Shown here: in pieces, positions 57,546 to 64,000 of the stretch | Layout: each line of letters begins with the position of its first letter | Position numbering within the stretch: position 1 is the first letter of the stretch | NCBI GenBank assembly: GCA_002869565.1 | Contig: PKUJ01000027.1 | Span: 160,368-224,367, forward strand | From: Arcobacter sp. | GTDB lineage: Bacteria > Campylobacterota > Campylobacteria > Campylobacterales > Arcobacteraceae | Direction: 5' to 3' | DNA: 64,000 nt | Position numbers and translations under genes: made by a program | Notes under the pieces: model-generated | Databases searched by the model: none | What the model was told of the DNA's origin: nothing | The model's input: the letters and a program-made list of their open reading frames with translations, nothing else

Positions 57546-57708
57546 GGTTTGGGTAAATATTAATCACAAGGATTTTAGAAAAACTTTAATATAATCCTAA
57601 TAAACCATTTATAAAAAAGAAAAAGAAGTAGAAAATATTGCGTCATTATCTCATTAGAATATGATTATAATACAAATTATAAACAAATTAGAAAGGAAAA
57701 ATAAGATT

Positions 57709-58197
57709 ATGAAGATATTCAAACTTTCTATTTCTATGTTAGTACTTATATCTACTTTATATTTGTATTTATCTGCAGAATCTTCTCCTTTATCTAAATT
57801 AACAAATGAAGATAATCCTTCTGATACTTTAATATCTTTAGCAAAATCAAAAATTGGAAGTCCATATATCTATTCTAAGACGGGTCCTAGTAGTTTTGAT
57901 TGTTCTGGATTTGTGTATTATATTTATAATAAAAATAATATGAAGGTACCAAGAACATCTCTTGCTCAATCAAAAATAGGTCCAAAAATTAATAGAGCTG
58001 AAATTAAAAAAGGAGATTTAGTATTTTTTGATACAAGTCTAAAAGGTCATGTAAATCATAGTGGTATATATTTAGGTGATGGGAAATTTATCCATGCTAG
58101 TTCTGGAAAAGCCAATGGTGTAACTATTTCAGATATGGATGGATGGTATAAAGATAAATTTAAATGGGGTATTCAATTAGACTCTTTATATGATTAA
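57709..58197 (+). CDS. NlpC/P60-family peptidoglycan endopeptidase
   Basis: A 162-residue secreted protein: signal peptide (KIFKLSISMLVLISTLYLYL) and one NlpC/P60 domain with catalytic Cys in SSFDCSGFVYYIY, His in HVNHSGIYLGDG and the third residue His in FIHASSG. It would cut D-Glu-gamma-DAP bonds in stem peptides. I start at ATG 57709; an upstream ATG at 57661 would add 16 residues. Confidence 0.88.
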   Translation: MKIFKLSISMLVLISTLYLYLSAESSPLSKLTNEDNPSDTLISLAKSKIGSPYIYSKTGPSSFDCSGFVYYIYNKNNMKVPRTSLAQSKIGPKINRAEIKKGDLVFFDTSLKGHVNHSGIYLGDGKFIHASSGKANGVTISDMDGWYKDKFKWGIQLDSLYD

Positions 58198-58237
58198 ATT
58201 AAAAAGTTAAGATATATGTTAGAAAGAGAAGAACAAT

Positions 58238-58867
58238 ATGAACATAGAAAAACTAAAAGACTACGAAGCAGAATTTTTAGAACAATACCCAAATGGTTTT
58301 GATGATAGAAATTTTTTCCCTACTATGAAAAGCTTTAATCCTTTAAAGCTAGAAGAGTTTGCTAAAGAGGTTTTAAAAAAAGAGAACTTTCAAAACCCAA
58401 GTTTAGCTGTAGATGGTTTTTTTAAAGTGGTTCAAAAATCAGTATTTGTATCACTATTTGATAAACTAAAATTAAAAGATATGATAGCTACACTTAATTC
58501 ATATGAAAAAGATATGTTAAGTATAGAACTTTACGAGCTTCTATATGGAAATAAAAAAGAAGGTTTTGAAGGGCTAGTTGAATTTTTAGCTCAGTACAAA
58601 CTGGCAAAATGGACAATAATAAGCGTAGTTCCCTATAGTCTAAACAGGCATCAAGATTATTTTATAAAACCTACGACCACAAAAAATATTATCAAAACTT
58701 TTGAGTTAGAAGATTTGATTTATAAACCAAAACCTAGTTTTGAGTTTTATGATAAATATACAAAAGCCTTAGATAAAATGAAATCAAGTATAGATAAGTC
58801 TCTTAGCCCTGATAATGTAGGCTTCACAGCTTTTTTAAGAGTTGTTATGGAAAGTAAAGATACTTAA
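58238..58867 (+). CDS. Hypothetical protein, 209 aa
   Basis: A soluble, mostly helical protein with start MNIEKLKDYEAEFLEQYPNG. It has no signal peptide or membrane helix. The text FPTMKSFNPLKLEEFAKEVL and WTIISVVPYSLNRHQDYFI reads like a conserved uncharacterised family present in Campylobacterota and other proteobacteria, but I cannot name it. The ATG follows AGAGAAGAACAAT. It converges with the next gene. Confidence 0.7.
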   Translation: MNIEKLKDYEAEFLEQYPNGFDDRNFFPTMKSFNPLKLEEFAKEVLKKENFQNPSLAVDGFFKVVQKSVFVSLFDKLKLKDMIATLNSYEKDMLSIELYELLYGNKKEGFEGLVEFLAQYKLAKWTIISVVPYSLNRHQDYFIKPTTTKNIIKTFELEDLIYKPKPSFEFYDKYTKALDKMKSSIDKSLSPDNVGFTAFLRVVMESKDT

Positions 58868-58869
58868 AA

Positions 58870-59268
58870 TTATAAATGATCATCTTTAAAATTAGCAAAA
58901 GCACTTTCAACATTTGTTATATTTTTGTAGTTAGTCTTTGTAAATCTTACTTTTTTTGTTTTCAGATCACATATTGCAATTTTAAAACTAGAACCCATAT
59001 ATGGCTCTACTACGCAAATAATTTTATCTTCAATTTGTCGTGTTGTGTAAATAGTACCTTGAAGAGATGGGAAAAAATATTTTGGATAGCTTAATGGTGT
59101 TATTTCAACAATATCTATATCTTCATGATTTTCAAGAGTTTGTAGTATATCCTTAGCATCTTCATAACTTTCAAATTGAATACACCAATCATCAAAAAAT
59201 TTATTAAAATGTTCTAAATCTTCATCTAGAAATCCACCAGCTAAAGATTGAAAAGTAAAAATAGACAC
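58870..59268 (-). CDS. Hypothetical protein, about 132 aa
   Basis: A small acidic protein (LDEDLEHFNKFFDDW, EDAKDILQTLENHEDIDIVEI) followed by a beta-rich part (QGTIYTTRQIEDKIICVVEPY, SSFKIAICDLKTKKVRFTK). I choose GTG 59268, eight bases after AAGG; a GTG at 59277 touches the AAGG and is less likely. No family recognised. Confidence 0.55.
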   Translation of the reverse strand: MSIFTFQSLAGGFLDEDLEHFNKFFDDWCIQFESYEDAKDILQTLENHEDIDIVEITPLSYPKYFFPSLQGTIYTTRQIEDKIICVVEPYMGSSFKIAICDLKTKKVRFTKTNYKNITNVESAFANFKDDHL

Positions 59269-59334
59269 AAAAGACACCTTGAAATATATATAGTTTTATA
59301 AGTTGATTTTAGCATATTTAACATTCAACTTTAA

Positions 59335-59424
59335 GATGATGGAGCAGGGGAAGAAGTTTCAAGTGAATTTGATGGAACTCTTATTGATGCTTTGGAATAT
59401 GTTCAAAAAGAGTTTAGAGATTAG
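59335..59424 (+). pseudogene. Possible 3' remnant of a lost gene
   Basis: A 29-codon open frame with no start codon (DDGAGEEVSSEFDGTLID, then ALEYVQKEFRD) ends at TAG 59424. It reads like the acidic C-terminal tail of a real protein and is preceded in frame by TAA. Another frame gives a 64-residue ORF of poor composition that I do not trust. I cannot name the source gene. Confidence 0.25.
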
Positions 59425-59541
59425 ATTGGCTTCTTTTGAATTATCAAAAAAAGTAAAAATTATGCATTCCTTTATTTGCTTGACTCTTCATTCATGATAA
59501 AATAAAACCAATACTAGAGTTATTTCGAAAAGGGATATTTG

Positions 59542-60615
59542 ATGAAAAAAAGAATTGGTATTTTAACCAGTGGTGGAGATTGTCCAGGTCTTAATGCAGC
59601 TATACGAGGAGTGGCAAAAGCTTCATATGAACTTTTTGACTGCGAATTTATAGGAATCCACGATGGATATAAAGGTTTGATAGATGGTAATTATACAGAG
59701 CTTACCCCAAAAGACTTTTCTGGTATTCTTACTCTTGGAGGTACAATTTTAGGTACCCGTAGAACACCATTTAGAAAAATGCGTAAAATAGAAGAAGATG
59801 GTGTTGACAAAGTTGCCAATATGATTAAAACTTATGAGAACCTTGGCTTAGATTGTCTTATCACTTTAGGAGGTAATGGAACTCACAAAAATGCCAACTT
59901 ACTTAGAGAAGAAGGGCTAAATATAATTGGGTTACCTAAAACAATTGATAACGATATTTATGGAACAGACTTAACCTTTGGTTTTCTTAGTGCAGTGGAT
60001 ATTGCGACAGAAGTTATTGACCGTGTTCACACAACTGCTGATTCCCATGACCGAGTAATGCTTGTTGAGCTTATGGGACACAAAGCAGGTTGGTTACCGT
60101 TGTATGCAGGTCTTGCTGGTGGTGCTGATGTTGTACTTATTCCAGAAATTCCCTATTCCTTAGACAAAATTTATGAAGCACTTCAAGAACGTCAAAGTAA
60201 AGGCAAAAACTTCTCTATTATTGTTGTAGCTGAAGGTGCTTTGAATAAAGAAGAAGCGGCAATGAGTAAAAAAGAGTTTAGAGAACATCGTATGTCTATG
60301 AAACATCAGACTGTATCTTATAGATTAGCAGAAGAGATTAATAAAGAACTTGGCTTTGAGACTAGGGTTACAATTCCTGGACATCAACAAAGAGGTGGTT
60401 CACCTTCAGCCTATGATCGTATTTTAGCAACAAAATTTGGTGTTTATGCTGCACAGCTTATTAAAGAAGAACGTTATGGAAATACAGTTTCTATTGTAAA
60501 TAACAAACTTCAGGCAACTCCTTTAGAGTATATGGCTCCTAAATTGAAACTTGTAACAAAAGATAATGAAGTATTAAAAACTGGAGAAATAATGGGACTT
60601 AAATACGGAAACTAA
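59542..60615 (+). CDS. pfkA: 6-phosphofructokinase
   Basis: Phosphorylates fructose 6-phosphate in glycolysis. The 357-residue protein has GILTSGGDCPGLNAAIRG (phosphate loop), GGTILGTRRTPF, the signature PKTIDNDIYGTDLTFGF and the IPGHQQRGGSPSAYDR motif. At the nucleotide-selecting motif it has GGNGTHKNA instead of the GGDGS of classic ATP-PFK or GGDD of PPi-PFK; this Asn variant belongs to a separate PFK clade known also in Firmicutes (recollection). The phosphoryl donor is therefore uncertain. ATG 59542 follows AAAGGGATATTTG. Confidence 0.92.
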   Translation: MKKRIGILTSGGDCPGLNAAIRGVAKASYELFDCEFIGIHDGYKGLIDGNYTELTPKDFSGILTLGGTILGTRRTPFRKMRKIEEDGVDKVANMIKTYENLGLDCLITLGGNGTHKNANLLREEGLNIIGLPKTIDNDIYGTDLTFGFLSAVDIATEVIDRVHTTADSHDRVMLVELMGHKAGWLPLYAGLAGGADVVLIPEIPYSLDKIYEALQERQSKGKNFSIIVVAEGALNKEEAAMSKKEFREHRMSMKHQTVSYRLAEEINKELGFETRVTIPGHQQRGGSPSAYDRILATKFGVYAAQLIKEERYGNTVSIVNNKLQATPLEYMAPKLKLVTKDNEVLKTGEIMGLKYGN

Positions 60616-60632
60616 AATTTTATCCAGAGCTT

Positions 60633-60673
60633 AACTCTAGACTTTGATTTATAGAAGTTCAAAGTCTAGAGTT
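60633..60673. terminator. Bidirectional terminator between pfkA and exbD
   Basis: A 14-bp perfect stem AACTCTAGACTTTG/CAAAGTCTAGAGTT with a 13-base loop lies between convergent genes, ending on the exbD stop. Confidence 0.7.
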
Positions 60674-61061
60674 ATTTCTCTTTTGATTGGGTAATTAAAG
60701 ATATATTGAATAGTTTATTTTTTTGTAAAATATCTAGTACTTTTACAACTTTTTCGTATTTTACATCTTTATCAATTTTAAAGATTATGTTTCTTTTTTT
60801 ATCTTTGATTTCATTCATTTTCAAATCTAAGTTTTCTAAATCAATCTCTTTTCCATAAATAGCCAGTTTTATATCATTTATTTCTATGATAATCTCTTTT
60901 TCTTTCAATTCTATTTCTTCTGCACTTGAAGTTGGAAGATTTAATACAAGAGCCAATTCATCTTTTTTGAACACAGAAGAGACAATAAAAAAAATCAATA
61001 AGATAAATACAACATCAATCAAAGGGGTGATGTCAGGGACTAATATTTCTCTTTTTTTCAT
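60672..61061 (-). CDS. exbD: ExbD, TonB-system proton channel subunit
   Basis: A 129-residue protein with one membrane helix containing the proton-carrying Asp16 (DITPLIDVVFILLIFF), then a periplasmic domain ending KLFNISLITQSKEK. With ExbB it turns the proton gradient into TonB movement. Overlaps exbB by 4 bp. The three-gene set is divergent from an efflux operon and probably Fur-controlled. Confidence 0.9.
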   Translation of the reverse strand: MKKREILVPDITPLIDVVFILLIFFIVSSVFKKDELALVLNLPTSSAEEIELKEKEIIIEINDIKLAIYGKEIDLENLDLKMNEIKDKKRNIIFKIDKDVKYEKVVKVLDILQKNKLFNISLITQSKEK

Positions 61062-61567
61062 ATTTTTTTAAGAACCTCTTTTTGTATTTTTAGTTCTATA
61101 TCATCTAGTATTCCTACAATATAGTTATATCCTATATAGTGTGGAATAGCTACTATAAGTCCTGCAATAGTAGTAATAAGTGCTATTGAAATACCATTTG
61201 AAAATATTGAAGGATCTCCTAAACCACTTTTAGTAATAGAATCAAAAGAGTTTAAAACACCAATAACAGTTCCTAAAAGTCCAAGAAGAGGGGCGATTGA
61301 AGCTATGATTTTCACAGTATTTAAACCAAACTCCAACTTTCTGATTTTTCTATTTATTATATTTACAATAGATTCTTTTGTATATTGATTATTTGTAGTT
61401 TTTGTAAAAGCTATTATTTCATTTATTGTTTTTTCTTTTTTAAATTTAGACATAGAAATTACAACTAACTTCCAAAACATGATTGTAAATCCCACAATAT
61501 TCAAAAATATAAGGATATATACTATTATCCCACCTCTATTTATATAATTGATTAACTCTGTTTCCAT
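61058..61567 (-). CDS. exbB: ExbB, TonB-system proton channel subunit
   Basis: A 169-residue protein of the MotA/TolQ/ExbB family with three membrane helices; the conserved channel segment ASIAPLLGLLGTVIGVLNSF and the ISIALITTIAGLIVAIPHYIGY helix are present. It is shorter than E. coli ExbB. Lies 6 bp after tonB and is coupled to exbD. Confidence 0.9.
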   Translation of the reverse strand: METELINYINRGGIIVYILIFLNIVGFTIMFWKLVVISMSKFKKEKTINEIIAFTKTTNNQYTKESIVNIINRKIRKLEFGLNTVKIIASIAPLLGLLGTVIGVLNSFDSITKSGLGDPSIFSNGISIALITTIAGLIVAIPHYIGYNYIVGILDDIELKIQKEVLKKI

Positions 61568-61573
61568 TCTTTA

Positions 61574-62287
61574 TTAACTCCTAATTATTTGATATACGAC
61601 TGGAACAGTTATATTCCAAGTTGATTTATTTAGTTCATTTGGTATTGGTTCAAATTTTTGAATTTTTGCCATTATTTCCAATGCGGCTTTATTTAGCTTT
61701 TTAAAATTTGAGTTTTTAGTAATTTGGACATTAGCTATTTTCCCATTTTTAAGTATTGTAAAACTTAAATAAACTTTTCCCATTTGTCTTAGTCTTTTTG
61801 CACTATTAGGGTATGTTTTATTTTTTTCTATTAGCCTTTTTAATTTAAGTAAATACTCATTTTCAATAGCTTTCAAAGTCTCAACTGGTATCTGTTCTTT
61901 TTTTATTTCTGCTGCTTTAGTAGTGATTTGTTCTACAACTTTTTCTTTGAATATTTCTTTTGTAGGTTTGGTTTTTACTATCTTTTTTGCAGGTTTTTTG
62001 ATTGTTTTTTTCTTTTCTTTTTTTACAGTTTTAACTATGTTTTTACTTTGTGTTTTTGGAAGTTTTTTCTTTATTTTCTTTTTTTCCACTTTTTTAATAG
62101 TCTGCTTAATAGGCTTGATTTCTTGTTTTTTTAGTACTACATTTTTTAAATTTATTTGTACATTAGATTTTGTAGGCTTAGGCGCTACAACTGTTTGCTC
62201 TTCCTGTACTTTTAGCTGTGCAAATAAATATATATGTGCAGATATTACTAAAATTAGTATTGTTGATAAACTCTTTTTATGTTCCAT
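61574..62287 (-). CDS. tonB: TonB energy-transducing protein
   Basis: A 237-residue protein: N-terminal membrane anchor (about 8-24), a Lys/Pro/Val-rich periplasm-spanning linker (about 40-130, many KK and KP pairs), and the C-terminal TonB domain (YLLKLKRLIEKNKTYPNSAKRLRQMGKVYLSF, LNKAALEIMAKIQKFEPIP). It couples ExbBD to outer-membrane receptors such as the one at 54-56 kb. First gene of tonB-exbB-exbD. Confidence 0.9.
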   Translation of the reverse strand: MEHKKSLSTILILVISAHIYLFAQLKVQEEQTVVAPKPTKSNVQINLKNVVLKKQEIKPIKQTIKKVEKKKIKKKLPKTQSKNIVKTVKKEKKKTIKKPAKKIVKTKPTKEIFKEKVVEQITTKAAEIKKEQIPVETLKAIENEYLLKLKRLIEKNKTYPNSAKRLRQMGKVYLSFTILKNGKIANVQITKNSNFKKLNKAALEIMAKIQKFEPIPNELNKSTWNITVPVVYQIIRS

Positions 62288-62306
62288 AATCGAATTCTAA
62301 TACAAT

Positions 62307-62336
62307 ATTGATAATAATTATCTTAATTGATAATAA
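62307..62336. promoter_or_regulatory. Fur-box cluster between tonB and the efflux operon
   Basis: ATTGATAATAATTATCTTAA followed by TTGATAATAA contains overlapping GATAAT/ATTATC hexamers, the hallmark of Fur sites. It sits 20-50 bp upstream of tonB and 67-96 bp before the TolC-like start, so it may control both. Confidence 0.6.
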
Positions 62337-62402
62337 AATTTTATTTTTGTTAAAAAACCATTAAGAAAGATGAAATATAATTTAAACAAAAAAGGACTTT
62401 TT

Positions 62403-63584
62403 TTGAAAAAATTAATACTTCTCTCAATATTATGCTCTTTTTTATTTTCAAATGAACTGGATATTGTTAAAAAAAATAAAAAAGAGCTAAGGGAGATTGA
62501 AAAAAAAGTGATTCAAAAAAAATATGAATCATTAAAAGATGACTGGATAGGAAATATTGAATTAAATTCGAATCTAAGTAAAAGTCATAATTTTACAGAT
62601 GATGCAAGTTCAGACATGAATAGAAGTGTTGGATTAAGTTATTCTCAAATGATTTTTCAATCAGGTGGAATAGAGTATAGTATTCAGTATGCAAAAGAGC
62701 AATTGTATTCAGATTTAATATCTTGGGAAAATGAAAATAATTTAATTTTGGAGACTATATATGAAACACTTCTAAATATCAAGAAATTAAAATTTCAAAT
62801 AGAACAAAGTGATTATGCATTAAAAAATAAAAGGATTGAATTAGTTCTTAAAAAGATTCAATACGAAGCTGGAAAAGTTGACATTATAGAATTAAACAAT
62901 GCTATTATATCAAAAAATAATCAGCAAAAAGAGAATATATCTTTAAGTAACTCTTTAAAAGAAAAAGAGTTCGAGTTATCGAAATATACAAATTTAAAAT
63001 ATAATCAAATAAAACTAATTGATTTTAAAATTTCTGATAAAAAGAAATTTTTAGAAAATAGTCTAAATATAAGATATGAAAATTCAAAAGTACAACTACT
63101 TGATACTTCATACAAACAACTAAAAAGTTCATATCTTCCTCAAGTAAAATTATCAAGTAGTGTAAATTATCAAGATAATGAAAATGAAGATAACAGAACA
63201 AATGGAACTATAGGCTTAAGTCTATCTATGCCTATATTTGATGTTACAAAAGATTCAAAACTAGAAAAATCAAAATTAGAAGTATTAAAACAAAAAGTTA
63301 ATTTAGAAGATTTAAAAAATCAATTGTCTTTTGAATATGAACAAATCTTAACTCAAATTGATACTTTTGAAAATTATGAAAGAACTATAAAAGAGAATTT
63401 AAATTTATATGATGATCTTATATTTGTAAATAGAAGTTCAAACAATGCAGGAATGACATCTGATTATGATTTAGATATTTTACAAAATAGTAAGAAAATA
63501 AACGAATATGATTTACTAATAAATGATATAAATAAAAAACTTCAATACTCAAAATTATATTTTAAAACAAAGGTTAATATTTAA
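62403..63584 (+). CDS. TolC-family outer-membrane efflux protein
   Basis: A 393-residue precursor: signal peptide (KKLILLSILCSFLFS) and the coiled-coil repeats of the outer-membrane efflux family (LKKIQYEAGKVDIIELNNAI, NGTIGLSLSMPIFDV, NLSFEYE-like pattern near 320). I prefer TTG 62403 behind AAAAAAGGAC; ATG 62370 would add 11 residues but has its AAGAAAG directly against it. It overlaps the adaptor gene by one base (TAATG). Likely partner of the MacA-like adaptor in a tripartite exporter. Confidence 0.85.
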   Translation: MKKLILLSILCSFLFSNELDIVKKNKKELREIEKKVIQKKYESLKDDWIGNIELNSNLSKSHNFTDDASSDMNRSVGLSYSQMIFQSGGIEYSIQYAKEQLYSDLISWENENNLILETIYETLLNIKKLKFQIEQSDYALKNKRIELVLKKIQYEAGKVDIIELNNAIISKNNQQKENISLSNSLKEKEFELSKYTNLKYNQIKLIDFKISDKKKFLENSLNIRYENSKVQLLDTSYKQLKSSYLPQVKLSSSVNYQDNENEDNRTNGTIGLSLSMPIFDVTKDSKLEKSKLEVLKQKVNLEDLKNQLSFEYEQILTQIDTFENYERTIKENLNLYDDLIFVNRSSNNAGMTSDYDLDILQNSKKINEYDLLINDINKKLQYSKLYFKTKVNI

Positions 63585-64000
63585 TGGATGCAAATTTAGA
63601 AAAAGATTTACAAAACTATTCAAATAAAGGTTCAAAGAAGAAGTATTTTATATTTTCTTTTATAATCTTTCTTTTGGCATTTGGTATTTATTATTACTAT
63701 TATACAAATAATGCAAATAATAAAAAACTTATTTCCTATGAAACTCAAAAAATAAAAAAAGGTGATTTATTGGTTTCTGTTATTGCAACTGGAAATTTAG
63801 AACCAACAAATAGTGTTGATGTTGGAATTGAGGTTTCAGGAACAATAAAAGAGATTTATGTAGATTTTAATGATGAAGTGAAAGTAGGGCAAGTTTTAGC
63901 AAAACTTGATACTACAAAACTCCAATCTCAAGTTGATAGTTCAAAAGCTTCTTTAACTATTGCAAAAGCAAATTTAAAAGAGAGTATGGTAACTGTTAAT
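63584..64000 (+). CDS. MacA-like periplasmic adaptor of an efflux pump (3' end outside window)
   Basis: My translation gives 139 residues starting MDANLEKDLQNYSNKGSKKK and running to the window end without a stop. There is one membrane helix (about 22-41), then the HlyD/MacA start of the barrel-sandwich domain (KKGDLLVSVIATGNLEPT, DVGIEVSGTIKEIYVDFNDE, GQVLAKLDTTKLQSQVDSSK). It would link the inner-membrane pump to the TolC-like protein. A MacB-type ATPase may follow beyond the window. Confidence 0.87.
   Translation, partial: MDANLEKDLQNYSNKGSKKKYFIFSFIIFLLAFGIYYYYYTNNANNKKLISYETQKIKKGDLLVSVIATGNLEPTNSVDVGIEVSGTIKEIYVDFNDEVKVGQVLAKLDTTKLQSQVDSSKASLTIAKANLKESMVTVN

Noticed and set aside
59303-59497. 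64-residue ORF upstream of pfkA
   Set aside because: Composition is poor and another frame over the same bases reads like a genuine protein tail; kept only as a possible remnant.
61923-62300. Phe/Cys-rich 125-residue plus-strand ORF opposite tonB
   Set aside because: Low-complexity antisense of the Lys-rich TonB linker.

Overview
The window looks like chromosome of an Arcobacter-group member of the Campylobacterota. The DNA is very AT-rich. It carries a monomeric isocitrate dehydrogenase, short flagellins, c553-type cytochromes, a DUF1104 protein, a minimal ComEC and an OmpR/histidine-kinase pair typical of that group. Many genes start with TTG or GTG behind an AAGGA-type ribosome binding site. 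Genus placement is inferred from gene content and protein style, not from a marker gene.

Layout. 1-9.8 kb: the 5' part of icd, then mltG facing a long AsmA-like gene, a LolC/E permease, secA and lolA (cell envelope and export). 9.86-10.2 kb: RNase P RNA and an uncatalogued 41-residue membrane peptide. 10.5-13.9 kb: a small ribbon-helix-helix/winged-helix regulator, an Aat-like transferase with no normal start codon, an ABC exporter and a lipoprotein. 13.9-17.5 kb: a DUF1104 protein, a response regulator and a histidine kinase cut short by a stop codon, two small cytochromes and a glycine-zipper protein. 17.5-24 kb: flagellin, tRNA-Leu(CAA), HU, a class II aldolase-like protein, then rsmH-ftsL-RND pump and a REPIN-like element. 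24-29.5 kb: an SDR/DUF2867 gene broken by a TGA codon, an NlpC/P60 lipoprotein, a tautomerase, a multi-pass membrane protein, a GGDEF protein and a second c553. 29.7-34.3 kb: a tightly coupled glutamate mutase operon (glmS-glmE-glmL) ending in an AMP ligase. 34.4-39.7 kb: a PAS-GGDEF protein, then a DraG-like/RraA-like/OvoA operon with a paired-operator promoter. 39.8-45 kb: comEC and sbcDC. 45-54 kb: the main accessory region. 54-64 kb: a TonB-dependent receptor, a flavin monooxygenase-like protein, an NlpC/P60 protein, phosphofructokinase, exbD-exbB-tonB, and a TolC/MacA-type efflux operon cut by the window end.

The accessory island (about 45.0-54.1 kb) is the most promising region. It begins at a 122-bp palindromic element behind sbcC. 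It then encodes a TrlF-like PHP plus SMC-type ATPase, a Ser/Thr kinase fused to an SF1 helicase, a phospholipase D-type nuclease, and a Cas4-like plus DEDD-exonuclease (DUF2779) protein. A 77-bp copy of the 5' end of the DUF2779 gene sits just before the kinase-helicase gene, so the kinase-helicase/PLD pair is bracketed by a diverged direct repeat whose differences are mostly synonymous. This suggests a two-gene, probably anti-phage, cassette inserted between trlF and the DUF2779 gene.

The second candidate system is the glutamate mutase/AMP-ligase operon, which has no methylaspartase in the window and recalls how 3-methylaspartate is made and activated in vicenistatin biosynthesis. The third is the ovoA operon, whose DraG-like member lacks both metal-binding motifs. 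Three genes (histidine kinase, SDR/DUF2867, DraG-like) are interrupted in frame by one stop codon each, and a fourth (Aat-like) appears to have lost its start codon. All four need only single-base changes, so strain decay or sequence error must be separated.
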